Positions 52,004 through 60,311 of a stretch of DNA of 64,000 bases are shown here, in pieces. Location of the stretch: positions 2,258,001 through 2,322,000 of the forward strand of contig NZ_CP119409.1 of NCBI RefSeq assembly GCF_029223885.1, read 5' to 3'. The notes under the pieces are model-generated. The model ran no database searches. It was given only the letters and a program-made list of their open reading frames with translations, and was not told where the DNA came from. Source of the stretch: Pararhizobium gei (GTDB lineage: Bacteria; Pseudomonadota; Alphaproteobacteria; Rhizobiales; Rhizobiaceae). How positions within the stretch are numbered: the first letter of the stretch is position 1; the number at the start of each line of letters is the position of its first letter. Both the position numbers and the translations under genes were made by a program.

Positions 52004-52244
52004 TTGCACCTCCAAAAACTCAGCGATTTCAGTGATTTGGAGTTTAAGAATCGAAACTAATTCTACGGAAGAGACACCGAACCGGTCTTGTCGCCTCAGC
52101 GTCTTTGACTTTTGCCCCACCCCTCCCTCTCCGGGAAGGTCTCGTTCAACCTAAGGGTGGTCCAAAGGTGGCAAAACCGAAGACTCTATAGGCTCTATAC
52201 AACCCTTAGGACTTGTCTGATGTCGTCCCGACAAGGACGAGCCC

Positions 52245-52556
52245 CTATTTGTAGAATGGATGGTTGGTGTCGATGGGCAGACCGTCCGAGCCGATGCGGG
52301 TGTCATATCCCCGCGCTTCGACGCCCTGCTTGATTTTATCGTGACAGGGTTTGCAAAGCGACTGCAGGTTTCCTCGATCAAAGAAGAGCCGACGGTCACC
52401 CCTATGTGGGCGGATGTGGTCCGCGATCGTCGCGGCACTCATCACCCCCGCCTGTCTGCAGAAGCGACACCACGGCTCAGCCTTTAGGCGCTGCGACCGC
52501 AGCTTCCACCATGCGCGCTCGCTATACCATCGGCGGTACTCAGCACGATCTGTCAT
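52245..52556 (-). CDS. HNH endonuclease (copy 2)
   Basis: 103 aa, identical to 16277-16588. HNH motif DHIRPH ... NLQSLCKPCHDK. Upstream of terminase, with no small terminase between. Confidence 0.9.
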   Translation of the reverse strand: MTDRAEYRRWYSERAWWKLRSQRLKAEPWCRFCRQAGVMSAATIADHIRPHRGDRRLFFDRGNLQSLCKPCHDKIKQGVEARGYDTRIGSDGLPIDTNHPFYK

Positions 52557-52716
52557 TGTATTTCCTTGAAGGTGCCCCGGCCTCGACGGAAGGACCGGAG
52601 GCCGGGGCGGGACCGGGGCGCTTGGCACAGCGTTCACCGGCAAGGCCTGCTCACCCTTGCCACCGGGTTTGCGGGCCAGCATGATCGCGGGAACCTGGCA
52701 GAAACCGCGATCAATT

Positions 52717-53079
52717 CTATCGTTTCAAGCGCAACAGAAGCGCGGCAGCAATCAGTTCGGACAGCCTGTCGAGGCCGACGGCTTCCAGCACCTCATCCGG
52801 CGCTGCGCCTCGTGCGCCGATTTCGATCATAGATCGGATGACGGTCACATTCTTCTGGTCCAAACCCGCGAAGATGGTAGCCAACCATTCCGATCCGGCC
52901 TTGTTGTTCAACCGCTCAATGTCTCGAAAGGAGTAGCCGATGGCGGCGCCGGGGAGTTCGTCGATTGGAACGGCGAAGCGAGCCTGAAGACACCCAATTG
53001 ACGCGGCGACGGCGACACGATCGCGAATCGACTCACCGGGCGGCATGTCTTCGAGAGATTTGAAAGAAAAGTTCAACAT
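52717..53079 (-). CDS. Possible tail assembly chaperone (copy 2)
   Basis: 120 aa, identical to 16749-17111. Follows the tape-measure stop directly. Assignment by context only. Confidence 0.55.
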   Translation of the reverse strand: MLNFSFKSLEDMPPGESIRDRVAVAASIGCLQARFAVPIDELPGAAIGYSFRDIERLNNKAGSEWLATIFAGLDQKNVTVIRSMIEIGARGAAPDEVLEAVGLDRLSELIAAALLLRLKR

Positions 53080-55692
53080 TCAGCCTGTCCTGTCCATCGT
53101 GTCGGAGATTTTCCCGGGAAGAGATCGATCATATTCAGACAGGCCAGCGCGCGTGACTGATACGGCCTGCTTGTGAGAGATCTCTTCGATGAAAGGCTTG
53201 ATCTGGCCGTCAGCGTTTTTCGACCATCCCAACGTGATGTGCATGTCACGCGGCTGCGACATCGCTTGACGCCCACCGGCCGCCGCCCACGCGCCAGAGT
53301 CCTGCTCTCTCGGAGATGGCAGCGATGGGAGGCTTGCGGTCCCGACGTAACCGCCAGTCTCATAGCCTGGTTTGGTAGTCGCAAGGAACGAACCCAAACT
53401 GCCCGTTTCGAGGTAGTCCATAAGGGCGTAAAGGTTGCCAACACCCGCACGTTCCGTCGCCTTTTTTGTTAAGACGAACTCGCCTGCATGAACAACACCC
53501 TTCGGCTCGCTCTTCGCACCGTCTCCCGTGTAACCGCCTTCGTCAAAGCCCAGAAACTTTCCGAGCAAACCCGTTCCGCCGACACTACCACCGCCAAAAA
53601 TTGAATCCAAAGCCCCGTCAAGCAGGGTGTCGGCGATGCGTGAGAGGGCATTTTTCAATGCGTCTGCCGCACTCGTGCCGCGTACCAGGTCGGTAATGAA
53701 CCCCTTGGTGACGCCCTTCGCTATCTGCGCGAACTCCTGTGCTGCGCGCCGCAATTCTTGCTGAGATGTCGTCAGCGAGCGCGTTTGCTGTTCGGCCGCT
53801 GCCATCTGCGCAGCAAGCGCCTTCAGATTGGCGAGTTGTTCAGGCGATAGCTCAAGCCCGGCTTGCCGCGCCTCGTTTAGAAGATCCTGCTCATGTTTTA
53901 GACGAGATGCTGCCTCCGACGTCATGCCCAAGGCTGATTGTTCGACACCTTGACTGGCAACGAACGCATTCGCTTTGGCAATCATCTCGTCGTAGATTTT
54001 GACCCTGTCGGCCGCTTTTTCGCGAGCGTCCACTATGCCGCTGTCAAGGCCCGGCATCGCAACGGATGTTTGGTCGAAGGCGCCTCGGATGGTCTCGTCG
54101 CCAACGTTGCGCAGACCCTCCCATTCGTTCCGCAGGCCGGCCGGATCGTTGCCACGCTGGCGCAAAAGTTGCTCTGCAAGACGATCCTGTGTCGCCGCGT
54201 CAAAGGTATCGGAACCGGACAGTCCTAGCCGATCGCGCAGGCCGCGCAACGTCGTGCGCGTGATCTGGTATCGGCCGAGGGCGGATGAGTTGAAGGTGTT
54301 CGAAGGATCCGCGAGCATCTTCGTCTGAAGTGCATCGATGTCGTCGAGGCTCATAAGAACGAGGTTTTTATCGCCGCCTGTGAACTTGCCGTAGCCCAGC
54401 GTTTCGTTGTAGCCCCGGCCCCGGTCCGTCCCTTCGGCCGCGCCAATCAGGTCGAGCATGCCTCCCTGTGCCGCGACAGTGTAATCGCGGGAATCGGCGC
54501 GGTCGCCCTGGTCGGCGGGCCGGTACAATGTACGGCGTCTGCCGTCATCATTATCCGGCCCAGGCGCGGGGCTCGCATCATTGAGCGCGCGCAGACGGCG
54601 GTTCTGTTCCTCGATGATCTTCCGCTCTTCGTCGGCGATCTTCGCCAGTTCGAGCTCAATTTCATGAATGCGGCCCATCGCCAGAGGGCCATCCTCGTTC
54701 CAGTAGAACGGGTTCGAACTGTCGCCGTTGGCGATCTGTGCTTTTTTGTTTTCCAGATCGACGCGGCGCAGACCGAGTTTCGCCTGTTGATCATCGAGCG
54801 TTCGGGTCTGCTGTTCTGGCAGTTTCTTGTAGGTATCCAGAAAGTCGTTCCATGCCGCCATGGCATCGACAATTGCAGCTTTGATGTTCGTGCTGATTGT
54901 CGTGGCGACGATGGCGAATTTCCGATTCACCTCTTCGGCCTTTCGAACCATCTCTTCGTCGAGGACGATGCCGAGATCGTTCGCCGCTTTGATTTGGTCG
55001 CGGATGCCCTTTTCGCCCAGGCTGATCAATTTCACGAATTGTTCGCCACCGGAACCGCCGAACACCTCGTCTGCTATACGGATCTGCGCCGCCTCATCGA
55101 GTTTTTGCAACTTGCCGATGATTTCGAGAAAAAGCTGATCCGGTTCCTTAAGCTTCTCGGCAAGGCTCACTGCGTTGTAGCCGAGCCGCTGGAACGATTC
55201 CCCCGACGATCCGGCGCCGGTCTTGATGAACTCGTCTGCGCGTAGCGAAAGTTCTTTCAGTCCGTCCGTCAAGGCATCGATGCCAATGCGATTTTGCTCC
55301 GCGACGAACTTTAACTGCTGAAATGCCCCGAACTTGACGCCGGCAATCTTGGCCTGGTCGCCCATTTCAAGGATGGACCTGGTGCTGTCGATCGCTGCCT
55401 CTCGTATGCCTTCGAGCGCGCCGACTCCCGCACCGACGGCGAGGCCGCCAACGATGGCCTTACCGAAACTGCCAATACGGGCAGAGTTTGCCGCCATCAC
55501 GGAAGCGAAGCGCTGACCGGAATTGCCCATCTTGTCGAACGATCGCGTGGCTTGAGCTTCTGCCTGACGAAATGACCTGTTCGACCTTCGTTCAAAGCCG
55601 ACGACGGCGACACTGGACTCGTTGAGCGCCTTTGTGAAGCGCTGCGGATCGGCGGTGATTTCGGCAAAAATGCTGCCAACTCTTGCGGCCAT
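53080..55692 (-). CDS. Tail tape-measure protein with lysozyme-like domain (copy 2)
   Basis: 870 aa, same architecture as copy 1. Five substitutions, all in the first 75 residues: H9F, G27S, A65V, L73I and G75S. From residue 76 onward the two proteins are identical. The edge of perfect identity between the elements therefore lies inside this gene, which points to a recombination boundary. Confidence 0.9.
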   Translation of the reverse strand: MAARVGSIFAEITADPQRFTKALNESSVAVVGFERRSNRSFRQAEAQATRSFDKMGNSGQRFASVMAANSARIGSFGKAIVGGLAVGAGVGALEGIREAAIDSTRSILEMGDQAKIAGVKFGAFQQLKFVAEQNRIGIDALTDGLKELSLRADEFIKTGAGSSGESFQRLGYNAVSLAEKLKEPDQLFLEIIGKLQKLDEAAQIRIADEVFGGSGGEQFVKLISLGEKGIRDQIKAANDLGIVLDEEMVRKAEEVNRKFAIVATTISTNIKAAIVDAMAAWNDFLDTYKKLPEQQTRTLDDQQAKLGLRRVDLENKKAQIANGDSSNPFYWNEDGPLAMGRIHEIELELAKIADEERKIIEEQNRRLRALNDASPAPGPDNDDGRRRTLYRPADQGDRADSRDYTVAAQGGMLDLIGAAEGTDRGRGYNETLGYGKFTGGDKNLVLMSLDDIDALQTKMLADPSNTFNSSALGRYQITRTTLRGLRDRLGLSGSDTFDAATQDRLAEQLLRQRGNDPAGLRNEWEGLRNVGDETIRGAFDQTSVAMPGLDSGIVDAREKAADRVKIYDEMIAKANAFVASQGVEQSALGMTSEAASRLKHEQDLLNEARQAGLELSPEQLANLKALAAQMAAAEQQTRSLTTSQQELRRAAQEFAQIAKGVTKGFITDLVRGTSAADALKNALSRIADTLLDGALDSIFGGGSVGGTGLLGKFLGFDEGGYTGDGAKSEPKGVVHAGEFVLTKKATERAGVGNLYALMDYLETGSLGSFLATTKPGYETGGYVGTASLPSLPSPREQDSGAWAAAGGRQAMSQPRDMHITLGWSKNADGQIKPFIEEISHKQAVSVTRAGLSEYDRSLPGKISDTMDRTG

Positions 55693-55721
55693 TAAGACCT
55701 CCGAAATGTGATGGAGACAAC

Positions 55722-55755
55722 AAAAAACCCGCCACTTTTCAGCGACGGGTTTTGA
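55722..55755 (-). terminator. Leader terminator in front of the late operon (copy 2)
   Basis: AAAACCCG / CGGGTTTT stem and T-run as in copy 1 (19754-19787), again about 30 bp before the tape-measure start. Confidence 0.7.
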
Positions 55756-55786
55756 TTCGGTGGATGCGGGTCCACGATTATTCGGC

Positions 55787-55819
55787 GTCAGAACTGACTC
55801 GGTTTTCCGAAATCGTCAA
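55787..55819 (-). promoter_or_regulatory. Conserved late control region (copy 2)
   Basis: GTCAG-AA-CTGAC dyad (55787-55798) and minus-strand TTGACG retained as in element 1. Further upstream (about 55865-55998) sequence diverges, with short shared words such as GTTCAGATTCTTT and GACCAC-x-TTGCG that may mark a promoter. Confidence 0.4.
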
Positions 55820-55998
55820 CAGGGAAAATTGGCGAAGAGAACGCAACAACCTCATGTAATCGCGGACAAATCGATTCAGGCTTGGAGTTTTCGAAGGCCG
55901 AAAAAAATTGAAATTCGGGCGTTCAGATTCTTTGAAATGCCAGAATTTCTGGGATTAAACCGACCACATTGCGCCAGTTAATATGGCGGCGGGCCACA

Positions 55999-56808
55999 TT
56001 ATGGGGCGGCCGGGACGAAGATCCGTTGTTCAATCGCCCTGTCTAAAGCCACCAGTTCCGATGGCGTCAGATCCTTGCGCGTTTCATTCTCCGCTTCCTG
56101 GATGGTGAATCCCCTCGGGACAACCTTTGCCTGGATATGAGTCCAGCCAAGGTGCTTCGCGGCAAGTAGGCGACGATACCCGGCCTGTAGGCGGTGGTCT
56201 GGATCAATGCAGATCCACTGCAGCATCCCAAGTTTTTCAATTGACGCGGCGAGAGCCGCGATGTCGCCAACGTCTCGGCGGAAGACGTCTTCCAAACTGA
56301 TGTCTTCGATTGCAACCGTTATAACTCCTGGCGGCTTAAGTCGCAGCCGCTCTGCCTCTTCGCGTGCGGCCTTGGCTTCGGCTTTTAACTCTCTGATTTT
56401 TGCCGGGGTAACGACTTTCCCGTCGACGAAAAGTTCTTCGACACGGTCGCGAACTTCTTGGGGGGTAGAGTCAGCCGCCAGTTCATAAAGCGCTTTCACA
56501 CCCAAATGCGACACCGGTGTCGTATTCCCAGAATAGACCTCCGCGATCTTCATAAACCGCTGGGACGATCTCTCCGTCATCCCAAACTCGGCATCGATCC
56601 ACCCAAGGAACCGGCCGTGGCCGAGATTTACCTTTTGCCGTACGAGAGCCTGGCCGACGGTGATGACGCTTTCTGCTGCGGATCGAAGGTTGGTCTTGAT
56701 GATGGCGGCATCTTCGCGGGCCGCCGCCTCGTCTTCGCGGCTTAGAGCCGCATAGAGTCCTTCCGTGGCTGCTTTCTGCGGTGCGGCTTTCTCTTCGCCC
56801 TCCATCAT
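55999..56808 (-). CDS. DUF3102 / ParB-like nuclease domain protein (element 2 specific)
   Basis: 269 aa from the ATG at 56808, behind GGAAGGAG; a longer start at 56850 is less likely. The N-terminal part (IIKTNLRSAAESVITVGQAL, LGHGRFLGWIDAEFGMTERS, QRFMKIAEVYSG, in parts) is DUF3102-like. The C-terminal part (VEDISLEDVFRRDVG-like start, ALAASIEKLGMLQWICIDPD, LQAGYRRLLAAKHLGW) is a ParB/Sulfiredoxin-like domain. Such proteins bind DNA and may act in partition, regulation or packaging-site recognition. It takes the place of the 184-aa gene of element 1, directly before the late operon. Confidence 0.82.
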   Translation of the reverse strand: MMEGEEKAAPQKAATEGLYAALSREDEAAAREDAAIIKTNLRSAAESVITVGQALVRQKVNLGHGRFLGWIDAEFGMTERSSQRFMKIAEVYSGNTTPVSHLGVKALYELAADSTPQEVRDRVEELFVDGKVVTPAKIRELKAEAKAAREEAERLRLKPPGVITVAIEDISLEDVFRRDVGDIAALAASIEKLGMLQWICIDPDHRLQAGYRRLLAAKHLGWTHIQAKVVPRGFTIQEAENETRKDLTPSELVALDRAIEQRIFVPAAP

Positions 56809-56883
56809 GTTCTCCTTCCGTTCCTGTCTGTTTCCGTTTTCCTGCTTCACTCGCTGCGATGCTCGACCCCGGATGAGGGTGGG

Positions 56884-56914
56884 ACCGGAGAGACCGAGAA
56901 CCGCGTCAGCGGGC
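56884..56914. promoter_or_regulatory. 31-bp non-coding block identical in both elements (copy 2)
   Basis: Identical to 21012-21042, with the CCGC-GTCA-GCGG hairpin. Lies between the DUF6074 stop and the ParB-like gene. Confidence 0.5.
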
Positions 56915-56926
56915 TGCTATGGCGGT

Positions 56927-57265
56927 TTACGCTCTTCGCGGCCCGTCATCCCATCCGGTCGGCCGTGGTGACTGGTTCGCGCGCGCGGCGTTCTTTTGCA
57001 TCTCGGCTTGCACTGCGTCATGGAGGGCCTGTACCTCTGCCGCTATTTCCTCCTGGCTCAGTCCCCGCTTGGTGAGTTCGTCTATCAAGTTCTTCTGAAC
57101 GAGTTTCCAGTAGGATTGCCGCTGATCGTACGTCTTTCGACTCTCCAACTTCTCGGCGATGTGGCGAGCCTTTCCGATTCGTGCTGCGATGGGAAAGACA
57201 ATCACCTGACATGGGGGTGGCCGGAAGTCGAAGCGAAGCAGCGGGGTGTCTTCTTCCTTTTTCAT
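56927..57265 (-). CDS. DUF6074 family protein (element 2)
   Basis: 112 aa, differing from the element 1 homologue (21055-21393) at only a couple of residues (for example EED for EDD near the N-terminus and TGWDD for TEWDD near the C-terminus). It is an island of high similarity among otherwise divergent early genes. ATGA overlap with the HTH_36 gene. Confidence 0.8.
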   Translation of the reverse strand: MKKEEDTPLLRFDFRPPPCQVIVFPIAARIGKARHIAEKLESRKTYDQRQSYWKLVQKNLIDELTKRGLSQEEIAAEVQALHDAVQAEMQKNAARANQSPRPTGWDDGPRRA

Positions 57266-57876
57266 GCTGATCTCCTTTCCTTCGTTACCTGTCGTGGGAT
57301 CTCGACGCCCTGAGCTCCGTCAGGAGCGAAGGAAGGATCTGACGTAGGAAGATCCTGCAGCGCAGCTGCCCCATCACACGACGAGGAGGTATTCAGGTTA
57401 GACTCATCAGGTTCCTGAGACAGGTTACCGGACGTAAATGCGTCCGTACCAAACGACGTGTCTACGTCCCTACAAAACGCCGTGTTTGCGTCCCTACGCG
57501 GCCCTTCTACTGCTACCTCTCGTAGGGACGTATTCACGTACTCACGGGAGACGAAGTAGTAGCGGAGAGAATCGCTGATCCCAGTCTTATGGGTAGCGAT
57601 TAGTCCCGCCTCGCGCAGCGCTTCAATTCCACATTTTACCGCTCGTCGCTTCAAACCGGTCACTTCCGCGATGGTGTCGAATGAGGGAAAGACCTCTGCA
57701 TTTCTTCCCCATTCATCTACCAATGCCAGCCCCACTCTAAGGGCTGATGCCGGAAGGTCCGACGTGCGCAACTCCCTCCGCCACTTCCACCGATCTGCTT
57801 TGAAAATAGCATTTGCGGATCTGATCGAACCCCAGACTTCGGGGTTGTCCTTTTTGAACTTCTGATTTATTTTCAT
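57262..57876 (-). CDS. HTH_36 winged-helix protein (element 2)
   Basis: 204 aa. Winged helix at about residues 42-115 (ASALRVGLALVDEWGRN, VFPSFDTIAEVTGLKRRAV, GIEALREAGLIATHKTG). The HTH region is clearly different from the element 1 counterpart, while the C-terminus is related (SFAPDGAQGVEIPRQ against SFGPTGPQGSEVPRE). This suggests exchange of the DNA-recognition part. Putative replication initiator or early regulator. Confidence 0.75.
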   Translation of the reverse strand: MKINQKFKKDNPEVWGSIRSANAIFKADRWKWRRELRTSDLPASALRVGLALVDEWGRNAEVFPSFDTIAEVTGLKRRAVKCGIEALREAGLIATHKTGISDSLRYYFVSREYVNTSLREVAVEGPRRDANTAFCRDVDTSFGTDAFTSGNLSQEPDESNLNTSSSCDGAAALQDLPTSDPSFAPDGAQGVEIPRQVTKERRSA

Positions 57877-57891
57877 TCATGACTTCCATAG

Positions 57892-57927
57892 ATGGCCGGC
57901 TGATCCTGCTCGATCGCGCCGGCCGTT
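57892..57927. promoter_or_regulatory. Conserved hairpin before the HTH_36 gene (element 2)
   Basis: GGCCGGC and GATC on both sides of CTGCTC, matching the hairpin at 21991-22027 of element 1 in place and architecture. Confidence 0.45.
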
Positions 57928-57932
57928 TCTCT

Positions 57933-58601
57933 CTATCGAGTGACCTGCTGAGCCCATGTCGGCAAGGCCAGTTCTTTGGCGAGACGACGATAGAACGGGC
58001 GGTCCTTGATCCAATCCGCAAACCACGTCTTGCGGATCGGCATCAGCCACTGGATGCCGACGCGCTGCCAATCCTTATGGGACGAGAGGGCGTAGAACGC
58101 CGCCGCCTCCAGGCACTCCACCTCTCTTTCGGCGAGATTTTCCAGGGTGGCCGTCATGATCTGCTGCATGGCGAATGAAATCACGCTGTCGTTTGGAAAC
58201 CGGAAAGATTGGGCGTGATCGAAATTCCCCTCCATGACTTCAAGCAGCCATGCCGCTCGGGCTTTCCAATCCCGACATTCCAATGCGGCGGTCACCCATG
58301 CTTCTGTGGGTAGATCGTCGCCCGCATCGGCAAGTGACGGATAAACGGGATCGCGCGGGATCGGCAGCGATGGCCGGCGTACAGGAACACCGAACCGCTG
58401 CAGAATTTCGACAGGGTTTCCATGTGACAAAGCAGCAAGCGCCGATTTTCGATCGGTTGGCGACCAGATACCCGCAAGTGTCAACGCGGACTCCATCGAG
58501 AATACATAACGCTCATCGGAATCCTTTGGAACATCATCGCGCTCCATCACTTCAACCGTGACACCCCACGGGGACGGATACCCAGGGATGACGCGGCTCA
58601 T
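57933..58601 (-). CDS. Hypothetical protein (element 2 specific)
   Basis: 222 aa from the ATG at 58601, which overlaps the AlpA stop (ATGA). Not recognised. Features: YVFSMESALTLAGIWSPTDR, LQRFGVPVRRPSLPIPRDP, ALECRDWKARAAWLLEVMEG, SHKDWQRVGIQWLMPIRKTW. Mostly helical with many tryptophans. It sits where element 1 has two unrelated small genes, directly after AlpA, a slot where satellites often keep replication or helper-interference genes. Confidence 0.65.
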   Translation of the reverse strand: MSRVIPGYPSPWGVTVEVMERDDVPKDSDERYVFSMESALTLAGIWSPTDRKSALAALSHGNPVEILQRFGVPVRRPSLPIPRDPVYPSLADAGDDLPTEAWVTAALECRDWKARAAWLLEVMEGNFDHAQSFRFPNDSVISFAMQQIMTATLENLAEREVECLEAAAFYALSSHKDWQRVGIQWLMPIRKTWFADWIKDRPFYRRLAKELALPTWAQQVTR

Positions 58602-58795
58602 GCTGCGTCCCTCCTGCTCATTGCCTCGAAAGCAGAGACGACGGCAGATTTCCGCCAACGGCGGGAGCGAAGCCCGACAAGGTCGCCTTGCGGCAGCAGG
58701 CCTTTTTTAACGAGGCGAAAAAGGGTTGGCTGAGAGATGCGATAGGCTCCGGCGATTTCTTTCGCCGTGAGATACTCGTCGTTCAAATCGAACAT
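58598..58795 (-). CDS. AlpA-like regulator/excisionase (element 2)
   Basis: 65 aa from the ATG at 58795. HTH_17 pattern: EYLTAKEIAGAYRISQPTLF, split as EYLTAKEIAGAY and ISQPTLFRLVKKGLLPQG, then LRSRRWRKSAVVSAF. Distinct in sequence from the element 1 AlpA, as expected if each partners its own integrase. It lies downstream of the integrase gene on the same strand. Confidence 0.85.
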   Translation of the reverse strand: MFDLNDEYLTAKEIAGAYRISQPTLFRLVKKGLLPQGDLVGLRSRRWRKSAVVSAFEAMSRRDAA

Positions 58796-58924
58796 ATGGG
58801 ACTCCTCTATCGAGGTTAAAGGGGAGAGCTTCCCCCAGTCCGCAAACGCAAAACGGCCGCCGACTGGGAAAAGCTCCGAGTGACGACCGCGATTGGTCAA
58901 GGTGATTCGTACATAACAAATGGT

Positions 58925-60133
58925 TCAGAGACTGTCAACCGCATTATTTGCAACAAATGAAGCCCATGTCTCCATGATCACACGACGCTTATCGAGCGCG
59001 CTGCCTCTTCTGTATGCACGTTCCGTCGCGTCTCTAACTATGTGTGCAAGGCACTGCTCTATATCGTCTCGCTGGAAGCTTGTCCGGTCGCCGGCCCAGT
59101 CTCTAAAACTGCTGCGAAATCCATGGACGGTCATATGAGGGTCGCCTTCCTTCATGATCCTCCTCAAGCCCATCGTGAGCGCCATCACGGACAATTGTTT
59201 CCCTTTCGGGTTCGGAAAGACAAACCCTTCCGCCTTCGGCCTCATCTCCTTCAGGATCTCGACAGCGGCGGCGGAAAGCGGAACGACGTGTTGTCTACCG
59301 GCCTTCATGCGCTCGGGCGGGATGGTCCACAGGGCCTTCTCCATATCGATTTCGCCCCATGTCGCGCCGATGGCCTCGCCAGTTCTGGTGGCGGTCAGGA
59401 TGAGGAAAGCCAGCGCCAGCGGAGACGATGAAGCGCTGTCTCGCAAACGGGAATAGATTGCCGGCACCCGATCGATTTCAGCCGCGGCGTGGTGGCCTCG
59501 CTGAAGCTTCGTGCGCTTGGGGAGGAAGTATTCGAGAGACCCGCGTAGGACCGCAGGATTCGGCCCAGGGCGGAGTTTCGCGGCGATGGCAGCACCCAAC
59601 ACCGTCTCAAGCCGGGCGCGCGTCCGTGCGGCTGTCTCGCTTTTGGCGAGCCATATAGGTCGAAGGATCGACAAGACCTCATCCTGCCCGATGGCGGACA
59701 AGGGAAGGTCGCGAATGGAAGTGCAGTAGCCGGAATCAAGCCACCGCCCCTGCTCGTCTTTCTGCACGGATAAGGTCATGCGCCACTGTGCTTCGTGTTT
59801 CGAGTTGCGCCATCCGTCGGCCTGTCCGTTTACGTATGACCACGCGAATTCACCGAATGTTTGAGGCTTGGCCCGCACCTTGACGGCAACATCGCCATCA
59901 GCAACTGCCTTCTTCTTTTCCTCGGCATTGACGCGAGCGGTCGCAATGTCAATCTCAGGATACGCCCCCAGGCCGTATTCGCGCCTCCGGCCTTGTACGG
60001 TGGCCAGAAGGGTCCATTTCGCAGAAGTGCCGGCGACCCTGAGATAGAGGCCATCTCCATCACCGTGGCGACCATCAACCTTCGCGAGCTTCGCAACGAG
60101 TTTTGCAGTCAACTTGTGTTTTGCCCTTGCCAT
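58925..60133 (-). CDS. P4-type tyrosine integrase (element 2)
   Basis: 402 aa from the ATG at 60133. The N-terminal DUF4102 arm-binding domain reads KLTAKLVAKLAKVDGRHGDGD (in parts) and YLRVAGTSAKWTLLATVQG. The catalytic domain shows Arg in LTATRTGEAIGATW, VHGFRSSFRDWAGD (His-x2-Arg), CLAHIVRDATERAYRRG with the His and probable Tyr nucleophile. P4-type integrases favour tRNA 3' ends, which agrees with the tRNA-Ser target. It is adjacent to attR, at the opposite element end from the integrase of element 1. Confidence 0.93.
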   Translation of the reverse strand: MARAKHKLTAKLVAKLAKVDGRHGDGDGLYLRVAGTSAKWTLLATVQGRRREYGLGAYPEIDIATARVNAEEKKKAVADGDVAVKVRAKPQTFGEFAWSYVNGQADGWRNSKHEAQWRMTLSVQKDEQGRWLDSGYCTSIRDLPLSAIGQDEVLSILRPIWLAKSETAARTRARLETVLGAAIAAKLRPGPNPAVLRGSLEYFLPKRTKLQRGHHAAAEIDRVPAIYSRLRDSASSSPLALAFLILTATRTGEAIGATWGEIDMEKALWTIPPERMKAGRQHVVPLSAAAVEILKEMRPKAEGFVFPNPKGKQLSVMALTMGLRRIMKEGDPHMTVHGFRSSFRDWAGDRTSFQRDDIEQCLAHIVRDATERAYRRGSALDKRRVIMETWASFVANNAVDSL

Positions 60134-60297
60134 CTCTGCCAGTCCCACTTTCGCCGGTCACACTTCCGGTCATACTTTAGGATTGGCATTCATTCAATAT
60201 CACGGGCTATCGTGAATATTCATATGTCCTTCAAGATATTGAAAAAACAACGGATATTTTAGCTCTTGAGATTTCCTGAAAGCGATAGTATAGAGGA

Positions 60298-60311
60298 CAC
60301 CTCTTCCGCCA
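60298..60311 (+). repeat. attR of element 2
   Basis: CACCTCTTCCGCCA, identical to the tRNA-Ser 3' end (42360-42373). No tRNA structure precedes it, as expected for the distal end of an element. Confidence 0.85.

Larger units (their letters stand above)
43545..55469. repeat. Shared core, copy 2 (direct repeat of 7577-19501)
   Basis: Same content, orientation and frames as copy 1. The first base beyond the left edge differs (A here, G in copy 1), and the first difference on the right is T55470 against C19502 in the tape-measure gene. Confidence 0.95.
42360..60311. mobile_element. Element 2: tRNA-Ser-integrated, capsid-encoding satellite-like element (about 18.0 kb)
   Basis: Bounded by the 14-bp repeat. 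Left end: two small genes with an RHH regulator. Then the same core as element 1 in the same orientation. Right end: ParB-like gene, DUF6074, HTH_36, a 222-aa protein, AlpA and a P4-type integrase beside attR. It also lacks recognisable tail tube, tip, fibre, lysis and small terminase genes. Integrase, regulator and cargo are unrelated to those of element 1, so this is a separate, mosaic member of the same family, not a simple duplication. Confidence 0.85.

Noticed and set aside
7577..55469. Assembly artefact as the explanation for the repeated core
   Set aside because: Both copies sit in distinct, self-consistent elements with matching att pairs, and a few real differences occur at the right edge; still worth a long-read check.
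4888..60311. One large composite prophage covering both elements and the DNA between
   Set aside because: Each element has its own att repeats and integrase, and 23.3-42.3 kb holds ordinary host metabolism genes and tRNAs.
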